From positions 124,001 to 188,000 of the forward strand of contig NZ_QXQA01000004.1 in assembly GCF_003583765.1 (NCBI RefSeq): 64,000 bases of DNA. The letters run 5' to 3'. Both the position numbers and the translations under genes were made by a program. Source of the stretch: Paenibacillus nanensis (lineage in GTDB: Bacteria; Bacillota; Bacilli; Paenibacillales; Paenibacillaceae). Each line of letters opens with the position of its first letter. The first letter of the stretch is position 1. Below are positions 1 to 6,168 of the stretch, in pieces. Below the pieces are notes generated by a model. That model was not told the origin of the DNA and made no database searches. It saw nothing but the letters and a program-made list of their open reading frames with translations.

Positions 1-1
1 C

Positions 2-352
2 ATGGCCGACGCGCTCCTGCTCCCGTCGGAGAAAGAAAGCTTCGGCCTTGTCGCGCTTGAAGCGATGGCTTGCGGCGTGCCGACGATCGGTTCCAACGCG
101 GGGGGCATTCCTGAGCTTGTCACGCATGGCGAGACCGGGTTTTTATCCGATATCGGCAACGTGGAGGAAATGGCCGAGCATGCCGTTCGTTTGTTAACGG
201 ACGACGAGCTGCGCGGGCAATTTAAGCAAGCTTGTTTGTACCGCGCAACGCATGAGTTTTGCAATGACGTCATTACGGCACAATATGAGGCTATCTATTA
301 TAGAGTGCTTGGGATCGAGGCGGATATGCCGATTCCGATCTGCAATCCGTAA
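2..352 (+). CDS. bshA: N-acetyl-alpha-D-glucosaminyl L-malate synthase BshA, C-terminal part
   Basis: This is the C-terminal part of a GT4-family glycosyltransferase; its start lies upstream of the window. About 116 residues are visible, including the E-x7-E donor-site motif (ESFGLVALE, about residues 12-20 of the visible part) and the following GVPTIGSNAGGIPE stretch that binds the nucleotide sugar in this fold. BshA joins GlcNAc from UDP-GlcNAc to L-malate, the first step of bacillithiol synthesis. The name rests on the neighbourhood as much as on the motif: in Bacillales bshA sits directly before cca and birA, as here. On sequence alone another GT4 enzyme would be possible. The stop codon is 18 bp before cca, so the genes are probably co-transcribed. 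Confidence 0.8.
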   Translation: MADALLLPSEKESFGLVALEAMACGVPTIGSNAGGIPELVTHGETGFLSDIGNVEEMAEHAVRLLTDDELRGQFKQACLYRATHEFCNDVITAQYEAIYYRVLGIEADMPIPICNP

Positions 353-370
353 CAAGAAAAGAGGTTTTCG

Positions 371-1639
371 ATGAAGCTGCGTTTAACGGCCGAAATGCGG
401 GCTGCTTTGCCGATTATCGAGACGCTGCAGTCAGGCGGCTACGAGGCGGTTTTCGTAGGAGGGGCAGTCCGGGACGCCGTGCTGGGACTACCGGTCCACG
501 ATATCGATATTGCGACCTCCGCGCTGCCGGAGCAGACCATGTCCTTATTTCCCAAAAGCATCCCGACCGGACTTCAGCATGGAACGGTTACAGTCGTCCA
601 TCAGCGAATGACCTACGAGATTACGACGTACCGGACGGAAACGGAGTATGAGGCCTACCGGAAGCCTAAGGGCGTCGTGTTCATCGATCGGCTTGATGAG
701 GATTTGCTTAGGCGCGATTTTACGATAAACGCCATGGCGATCCGAGCGAGCGGCGAGCTGTACGACCCGTACGGCGGTCTATCCGATCTGGAGCGTAACA
801 TCCTAAGGTGTGTCGGCAACGCAGACTTGCGCTTTCAGGAGGATGCGCTGCGAATGGTAAGGGCTGTACGATTCATCGGCGCGTTTTCGTTAAAGCCGGC
901 TCCATCCGCATGGCGCTCTCTCAAGCGTCACGGTGCGCTGCTGCGCCATGTGGCGATGGAGCGGGTGCAAGCTGAACTTGATAAAATGATGGGCTGCAAA
1001 ACGCCGGAGCGCTCGCTTATCTGGCTTCGGGCAAGCGGGCTGCTTAGCTTTCTGAAGGAGCCGATTTCGGAAGGGCTGCTGGGCAAGCTGCGGACAGAAT
1101 CGCCAAGGTTAGAATTAAGAGGGCTGAGCCAGCTCGATGAGCGCTGGGCCTCTGTTTTTTTGGCTTTCCACTGTAAAAAGGAAGAAGCGGAAGCGTTATT
1201 GCTTTCCCTTCGCTTTCCGAACAAAAGAATAGGGCAAATTGTATCCATCATGCAGCTTCATGACTGGATGATGGCCAGCGCGCAGGTTGCGCTTCAGGAA
1301 GCTTGGATATGCGGCGTGCTCCGCTTCGGCCAAGCGACGGCCCATTCGTATTTGAATATCGCTCAAACGCTGGAGCAGCCAAGCGGAAGACTTACCGCGG
1401 AGGAAGCGGAACAGCGGCATGCGATCTTGACCAATATGCCGGCCAAAACGTTGAAGGAGCTAGCGGTCGGAGGCTCCGAGCTTCAGCGTGCGCTTGATCG
1501 TAAAGGGGGGCCATGGATGAGCGGAATGCTGACCAGGCTGCTGCAAGCCGTTGCGCTGGGGCTTCTCCCCAATACGAAGGACAAGCTGCTGGAACAGGCG
1601 AAAATATGGAACGAAGAGGGCATGAACGATGAGCACTGA
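371..1639 (+). CDS. cca: CCA tRNA nucleotidyltransferase
   Basis: This 422-residue protein adds or repairs the 3'-CCA end of tRNAs in the cytoplasm. Class II nucleotidyltransferase motifs are clear: GGAVRD near residue 31, the metal-binding DID motif near residue 45, and RRDFTINAMA near residue 114, followed by the helical neck, body and tail regions. The length fits Bacillales Cca of about 400 residues. The start has an AAGAGG-type ribosome site just upstream. Its 3' end overlaps the start of birA by 11 bp, which implies translational coupling and a bshA-cca-birA transcript as known in Bacillus. Nothing looks damaged. Confidence 0.95.
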   Translation: MKLRLTAEMRAALPIIETLQSGGYEAVFVGGAVRDAVLGLPVHDIDIATSALPEQTMSLFPKSIPTGLQHGTVTVVHQRMTYEITTYRTETEYEAYRKPKGVVFIDRLDEDLLRRDFTINAMAIRASGELYDPYGGLSDLERNILRCVGNADLRFQEDALRMVRAVRFIGAFSLKPAPSAWRSLKRHGALLRHVAMERVQAELDKMMGCKTPERSLIWLRASGLLSFLKEPISEGLLGKLRTESPRLELRGLSQLDERWASVFLAFHCKKEEAEALLLSLRFPNKRIGQIVSIMQLHDWMMASAQVALQEAWICGVLRFGQATAHSYLNIAQTLEQPSGRLTAEEAEQRHAILTNMPAKTLKELAVGGSELQRALDRKGGPWMSGMLTRLLQAVALGLLPNTKDKLLEQAKIWNEEGMNDEH

Positions 1640-2606
1640 AGGGTTAGTTCAGTTATTCGGGCGTTATCCGGACCAATATGTATCCGGCGAGTTAATGAGC
1701 CAGGAACTAGGCGTTAGCCGTACGGCAATATGGAAGCAAATTCGCAAGCTCGAATCGGCGGGCTATGAGTTTGAAGCGTCCACCAAGCTTGGATACCGGC
1801 TTGCTTACGCTCCGGAGAAGCTGGATAGCGAGAGATTAACGGATTTGATGGAAACGTCGCGTTTCGGAAAAAAAATAAGCTTCCACGAGCAGGTGAAATC
1901 AACGCAGGATATCGCGAGAGAGTTGGCGGAAAGCGGAGCGCCGGAAGGGCAGCTGGTCCTTGCGGAGGAGCAGCTTGGCGGGCGAGGACGGATGGGGCGC
2001 AGCTGGGTGTCTCCTCAAGGTAAAGGCTTGTGGATGAGCATGGTTATGCGGCCCAATGTGCCGATTCACTGCGCGCCGCAGCTGACGCTTCTGACCGCAG
2101 TCGCTTTATGCCGGGCATTGAAACGGCATACGGATTTGCCAATCGGCATCAAATGGCCGAATGACCTTCTGGTGAACGGCAAAAAAATAAGCGGGATCCT
2201 GCTTGAATCCGCAGCGGAGGATGAGCGCCTGAAATATATCGTTGCGGGAGTCGGTTTAAGCGTCAACCTAACGGAGGCGGATTATCCGGAAGAGCTTTTG
2301 GACAAGGCGACTTCTCTTCGTATCCAGGCCGGACGGGTATGGAGCCGGAAAGCGATTATGGCCGCGTTTTTGAAGGAATGGGAAACGCTTTATGACTTAT
2401 TCCTGCAGGAGGGCTTTCGCCCGATCGCGTCATTATGGGAGTCGTTATCCGTTACGCTTGGCAAGCCTGTACGATTTATAACGCCGCAAGGAGAGTTAAC
2501 CGGCGTGCCGATCGGTCTTGAGGATAGCGGCGCGATTCGCGTGCAGCGTGAGGATGGGTCCGTCACGGCGCTGTTTTCGGCCGAAATGGGTGAGCCTCTG
2601 CCTTAA
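1629..2606 (+). CDS. birA: Bifunctional biotin-protein ligase / biotin operon repressor BirA
   Basis: The 325-residue protein has an N-terminal winged helix-turn-helix (about residues 5-60, with GVSRTAIWKQIRKL as the recognition region). A biotin ligase domain follows with GGRGRMGRSW near residue 117 and KWPNDLLV near residue 174, and then a small C-terminal SH3-like domain. It activates biotin to biotinyl-5'-AMP, transfers it to carrier proteins, and in the liganded state represses biotin genes. The HTH shows this is the regulatory (group II) form and not a ligase-only enzyme. It overlaps cca by 11 bp. No biotin operator or biotin synthesis gene is visible in the window. Confidence 0.95.
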   Translation: MSTEGLVQLFGRYPDQYVSGELMSQELGVSRTAIWKQIRKLESAGYEFEASTKLGYRLAYAPEKLDSERLTDLMETSRFGKKISFHEQVKSTQDIARELAESGAPEGQLVLAEEQLGGRGRMGRSWVSPQGKGLWMSMVMRPNVPIHCAPQLTLLTAVALCRALKRHTDLPIGIKWPNDLLVNGKKISGILLESAAEDERLKYIVAGVGLSVNLTEADYPEELLDKATSLRIQAGRVWSRKAIMAAFLKEWETLYDLFLQEGFRPIASLWESLSVTLGKPVRFITPQGELTGVPIGLEDSGAIRVQREDGSVTALFSAEMGEPLP

Positions 2607-2671
2607 GGAGAGAAGCTCAAAAGATGAGGCTAAACAGGTGGCAAGCATAGGATTTACGGAAGTTACCTTTT

Positions 2672-2772
2672 CTGATACACTACAATTATCAGGCAGTATT
2701 CAGGAATCGAAACTGCACTGATAAACGCAGATGGATGATAACCATAGCAATGATTGGTGTTGCACACTCTGC
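2672..2772 (+). ncRNA. Candidate pan-motif-like leader RNA upstream of panBCD
   Basis: The birA-panB gap holds a strong hairpin at 2687-2723: TATCAG + GCAGT, bulged A (2698), TTC, 7-nt loop, GAA + ACTGC, bulged A (2717), CTGATA. A stem-loop with two bulged adenosines in front of panBCD is what has been described for the 'pan' RNA motif of Firmicutes. A second copy of CTGATA at 2672-2677 could pair with the same TATCAG and would compete with the main hairpin. A further stem GCAGA (2727-2731) / TCTGC (2768-2772) follows. An intrinsic terminator at 2840-2868 lies between this structure and panB. The hairpin is seen directly; assignment to the pan family is from memory of its description, not from a model search. 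Confidence 0.5.
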
Positions 2773-2839
2773 TCTGAGCCGTAGGGACCGAGACAGAAGG
2801 AAGCACAACAAGCAACCGTTTCCTTTTCTCTTTGGCGAC

Positions 2840-2868
2840 CCTTTTAGCAGCGGCTAAAAGGTTTTTTT
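2840..2868 (+). terminator. Intrinsic terminator between birA and panB
   Basis: A perfect 9-bp stem, CCTTTTAGC (2840-2848) and GCTAAAAGG (2853-2861), with a 4-nt loop is followed by seven T. It ends birA-side transcription or acts as the attenuator of the panBCD leader. Confidence 0.85.
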
Positions 2869-2894
2869 GTGTTTACAATAGCACTTAAATCAGA

Positions 2895-3060
2895 GTTCAA
2901 AAAGTCCGCTTTTCAGCACCGAGAAGGTTGGATGAAGCTAGGGAATGAGGAGCGGAGCGTAGTGGGAGCTACGTGAGCACCGGAAGTACCGGCTGAATTC
3001 AAGATTCGATGTCGAAAAACTTCTTGAATGGCTTCGTGATCAAAAGTGCACTTTTTGAAC
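2895..3060. repeat. 166-bp palindromic intergenic repeat (MITE-like)
   Basis: The element is bounded by perfect 11-bp terminal inverted repeats, GTTCAAAAAGT (2895-2905) and ACTTTTTGAAC (3050-3060). Inside are nested smaller palindromes: CGTAG/CTACG around 2958-2973, and ATTCAAGA (2997-3004) with TCTTGAAT (3022-3029) enclosing TTCGA-TG-TCGAA. There is no room for a transposase and no open frame of its own. No clear target-site duplication is visible. It lies a few bases before the panB ribosome site, so it forms most of the immediate panBCD 5' region. From memory, similar dispersed elements occur in Paenibacillus intergenic regions; no second copy was found in this window. Confidence 0.6.
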
Positions 3061-3083
3061 AACATCTAAAGGAGATGAAAGCG

Positions 3084-3995
3084 ATGAGGAAACGACTGAC
3101 GATCAACAGCCTGCAGAGGATGAAGCAGGAGCGCAATGCGATTTCCGTGCTGACGGCTTACGATTATCCGTCGGCGAAGCTTGCGGAGGAAGCGGGAATT
3201 GACGTGATTTTGGTAGGGGATTCGCTCGGCAATGTCGTGCTGGGGTACGAAACGACGATTCCCGTTACCATTGACGATATCGTATATCATACAAGAGCGG
3301 TGGCAAGAGCCGCTGCCCATACCTTTATCGTAGCGGATATGCCGTTTATGACGTATGGCGCCAGCCGCGAATTAACGCTTACGAACGCTGCCAAAATTAT
3401 GCAGCAGGGCGGCGCTCAAGCGGTAAAGCTGGAGGGCGGCGCGGAAATAGCAGCCGATGTTGAAGCGCTCGTAAAAGCGGGTATTCCGGTGATGGGGCAT
3501 ATCGGATTGACGCCCCAATCCGTTCATCAGCTAGGCGGCTATAAGGTGCAAGGAAAGACCGAGAAGGATGCGCAGAGGCTAATGGACGACGCGCTTGCTC
3601 TTGAGCAAGCAGGCGCATTCAGCATCGTGCTGGAGCTGGTTACCGAGCCTGTTGCGGAAGCGGTCAGCAAAGCGCTGTCGATCCCGACGATCGGAATCGG
3701 AGCGGGCAGAGGCTGCGATGGCCAAGTGCTCGTCTACCATGATTTGCTGCAGTACGCTTCTCCTTATTTTGAGAAAAAATTCGTCAAAACATACGCAGAT
3801 ATTGGAAGCATGATCCGCGGTGCAATCGAATCGTATGTAGATGAAGTAAAAACCGGACAATTCCCTGCGGAAGAGCATGTGTTCCAGCCGGGAACGGCTT
3901 CCCCTCAAGCATTATACGGAGGCCGATCTGCAAGCAAGAGCGAGCAGACGGATAATAAAGGAACAGAGACGCGAAAGGAAGTACCGCTCACATGA
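3084..3995 (+). CDS. panB: 3-methyl-2-oxobutanoate hydroxymethyltransferase PanB
   Basis: This 303-residue enzyme makes ketopantoate from 2-oxoisovalerate and methylene-tetrahydrofolate, the first committed step of pantothenate synthesis. Visible family motifs include VGDSLGNVVLGYETT (metal-binding Asp), the KLEGG segment, and GIGAGRGCDGQVLVYHD near the active site. The frame is open from 3009, but that upstream part lies inside the palindromic repeat. The ATG at 3084 is chosen because AAAGGAG at 3068-3074 is 9 nt before it and the protein then begins at the normal family position. The last 4 bp overlap panC. Upstream regulation may involve the structured leader and terminator at 2672-2868. 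Confidence 0.95.
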   Translation: MRKRLTINSLQRMKQERNAISVLTAYDYPSAKLAEEAGIDVILVGDSLGNVVLGYETTIPVTIDDIVYHTRAVARAAAHTFIVADMPFMTYGASRELTLTNAAKIMQQGGAQAVKLEGGAEIAADVEALVKAGIPVMGHIGLTPQSVHQLGGYKVQGKTEKDAQRLMDDALALEQAGAFSIVLELVTEPVAEAVSKALSIPTIGIGAGRGCDGQVLVYHDLLQYASPYFEKKFVKTYADIGSMIRGAIESYVDEVKTGQFPAEEHVFQPGTASPQALYGGRSASKSEQTDNKGTETRKEVPLT

Positions 3996-4867
3996 TCGTA
4001 TGCCGCACAAAAGACGAGCTTAGAACGCATGTAAAGCAATTTCGAAGAGACAGACAAACCGTCGGCTTTGTGCCGACAATGGGTTATCTGCATGAAGGTC
4101 ATGCAAGCCTGCTTCGGGAAGCGAAAGCCAATAACGACATTGCGGTATTAAGCATATTTGTCAATCCGATGCAATTTGGTCCTAACGAGGATTTGGACCG
4201 TTATCCAAGGGATGAAGAACGTGATTTGGCGCTTGCGAATGAATGCGGAATCGACATCGTCTTTCTGCCGGCCGTTGATGAAATGTACCCGAAACGCCCC
4301 CTTACAAGCGTAACGGTAAGCGGCGTAACGAGCAGACTGTGCGGCGCCTCCAGACCCGGTCATTTCGATGGAGTGGGTCTAGTCGTCAGCAAGCTGTTCC
4401 ATCTCGTTCAGCCGGATCGCGCTTATTTCGGAATGAAGGACGCGCAGCAGGTTGCGGTTATTCAACAAATGGTTGAGGATTTGGACTTTGATTTGGAAAT
4501 TGTGCCATGTCCGACAGTAAGAGAACCGGACGGTCTCGCATTAAGCTCGCGTAACGTCTATCTCTCTGCAGATCACCGTCAGCAGGCTGTCGTGCTGTCC
4601 CAGGCGCTGCGTATGGCGAACGATTGGCTGAAGGAGCCGGATATAACGGCAGGGGCGCTGCTGGACAAAGCCGTAAAGCATATCGAAGGGGCGAAGGATG
4701 CGGACATCGATTATGTCGAGCTGCTGCAGTTCCCATCCTTGGAGCCGCTTGACCCGACTGTGAAGATGGGGAAGCTGGATTCAACCGTCATAATGGCGAT
4801 GGCAGTAAAATTCGGTTCAACGAGATTAATTGACAATAGCTTGTATCAACCTAGCCGAGGTGAATAA
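3992..4867 (+). CDS. panC: Pantothenate synthetase PanC (pantoate-beta-alanine ligase)
   Basis: The 291-residue enzyme condenses pantoate with beta-alanine using ATP to give pantothenate. It is a nucleotidylyl-transferase-fold protein with PTMGYLHEGH near residue 29 (HxGH-type ATP motif), the NPMQFGPNEDL segment near residue 58, and LSSRN near residue 186 in place of the KMSKS loop. The ATG overlaps the panB stop by 4 bp, and panD begins 3 bp after its stop, so panB-panC-panD are translationally linked. Length is typical for the family. Confidence 0.96.
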   Translation: MIVCRTKDELRTHVKQFRRDRQTVGFVPTMGYLHEGHASLLREAKANNDIAVLSIFVNPMQFGPNEDLDRYPRDEERDLALANECGIDIVFLPAVDEMYPKRPLTSVTVSGVTSRLCGASRPGHFDGVGLVVSKLFHLVQPDRAYFGMKDAQQVAVIQQMVEDLDFDLEIVPCPTVREPDGLALSSRNVYLSADHRQQAVVLSQALRMANDWLKEPDITAGALLDKAVKHIEGAKDADIDYVELLQFPSLEPLDPTVKMGKLDSTVIMAMAVKFGSTRLIDNSLYQPSRGE

Positions 4868-4870
4868 TAG

Positions 4871-5254
4871 ATGTTCCGTACAATGATGAAATCCAAGCTT
4901 CACCGCGCGACGGTGACGGAGGCAAATTTAAACTATGTCGGCAGCATTACGATCGATGAGGATTTGATGGATGCCGCGGATATGTATGAAAACGAAAAAG
5001 TGCAAATCGTGAACAATAATAACGGCGCTCGATTTGAGACCTATATTATTACCGGGAAACGCGGTTCGGGCGTCATTTGCCTGAACGGGGCCGCTGCCCG
5101 TCTCGTACAGCCTGGAGACCAGGTCATCATTATTTCGTATGCGATGATGACGAATGAAGATGCGAAAAAGCATAAGCCGATTGTGACGATTTTGGACAGC
5201 AATAATAAGCCAGTGAAGGTGTTGACGGAAGAGCTGCATGCAACGATTGGGTAA
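4871..5254 (+). CDS. panD: Aspartate 1-decarboxylase PanD proenzyme
   Basis: This 127-residue pyruvoyl enzyme decarboxylates aspartate to beta-alanine for PanC. The self-cleavage site Gly-Ser is visible in YVGSIT near residues 24-26; cleavage there creates the pyruvoyl group on the Ser. The region around [25 protein letters not shown] and [11 protein letters not shown] matches the family. It is the last gene of panBCD; no strong terminator follows, only a short ACGGC/GCCGT hairpin near 5288-5304. Confidence 0.96.
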   Translation: MFRTMMKSKLHRATVTEANLNYVGSITIDEDLMDAADMYENEKVQIVNNNNGARFETYIITGKRGSGVICLNGAAARLVQPGDQVIIISYAMMTNEDAKKHKPIVTILDSNNKPVKVLTEELHATIG

Positions 5255-5372
5255 CTTTCGCTTAACGCTTCATCCCTTTCTTATGTAACGGCTGGCATGC
5301 CGTATGAAAAGTCGTCTGCAAACAAAAAATGACCGTATCACTCCTTAATCAAAAGCGAAGGCGGGATGCGGC

Positions 5373-6152
5373 ATGTTTCAGCATATGTTCACTTCGATGA
5401 ACGAGATGCTTGACGGGATCATCAAGCAATACCCACAAGCAAGCGATCAGGAGCGACAACTTTTTCTAAAGCAGATAAGCGAGCTCAAAAAAATGAGCGA
5501 CAGCTTCATTGAGCAGTGGCTGGAATTTGAAGAGAAGGTTGCTGATTTTCAGGATGCCTACGGCCTGGAAGTTGCGGTCCCGCATGGGGCAGCTCCTGAA
5601 GCCAAGCCGGCGGAGGCTCAAGCAGCATCGGGGATGATCAAAGGATCCTCCCAAATGGTAAGTCAAGGGCCTGGAACGCCTGGAAAAGCTTATGCAATCA
5701 GTGAAAAAACTTCGTGCAATATGTCGGATTTAACGATTCCGGATGAAGCGGCGGCGCTTATTCATAAAGGACAGGGCTATTATAAATTATTTATGTTCTC
5801 CCATGCCGCCGATTTGTTCCAGGATGCGCTAAATACCGCGCCGGAATGCAATCTGGCGAGATTGTACCTTGGCATGAGCCAAATGCATATGCAGAATTGG
5901 CAGGAAGCGCAGAGGCAATTCCAGTTGCTGATCGAGCTTTCGGACTTTCCGAAATGGCTCGCTTTAGGCTATAATGCCTTAGGGTGCATTCAAGCGGTTC
6001 ATATGAATTTGGGGCAGGCGGAGAAGCTGTTCCGCAAGGCGTATGAAGTGTACCCAAGCTTCACGGACTCATTAAATAATTTAAAGTCCTGTCAGGAAAC
6101 GCCGGGACAATTATCGTTATATTTCGGAAGCACGGAGCTGTGCTGTTTGTGA
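5373..6152 (+). CDS. TPR-repeat protein of unknown function
   Basis: This 259-residue soluble protein has a helical, charged N-terminal region (about residues 1-60), a low-complexity Ala/Pro/Gly linker (about 65-110), and about three tetratricopeptide-type helical hairpins (about residues 125-240, for example NLARLYLGMSQMHMQNWQEA and LALGYNALGCIQAVHMNLGQA). No signal peptide or membrane segment is seen. TPR arrays serve as protein-protein scaffolds; the partner cannot be inferred. It lies between panD and dinG, 16 bp before dinG, so it may be co-expressed with the helicase. Four cysteines, two of them in the C-terminal LCCL tail, are the only notable residues there. Confidence 0.75.
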   Translation: MFQHMFTSMNEMLDGIIKQYPQASDQERQLFLKQISELKKMSDSFIEQWLEFEEKVADFQDAYGLEVAVPHGAAPEAKPAEAQAASGMIKGSSQMVSQGPGTPGKAYAISEKTSCNMSDLTIPDEAAALIHKGQGYYKLFMFSHAADLFQDALNTAPECNLARLYLGMSQMHMQNWQEAQRQFQLLIELSDFPKWLALGYNALGCIQAVHMNLGQAEKLFRKAYEVYPSFTDSLNNLKSCQETPGQLSLYFGSTELCCL

Positions 6153-6168
6153 GAGGATCGGGGAAACA

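Noticed and set aside
2518..2721. Open frame across the birA end and the leader
   Set aside because: It overlaps birA in another frame and runs into the structured RNA; no ribosome site or family features.
3009..3083. Upstream start of panB at 3009
   Set aside because: That segment lies in the palindromic repeat; the ribosome site AAAGGAG at 3068-3074 and family length favour 3084.
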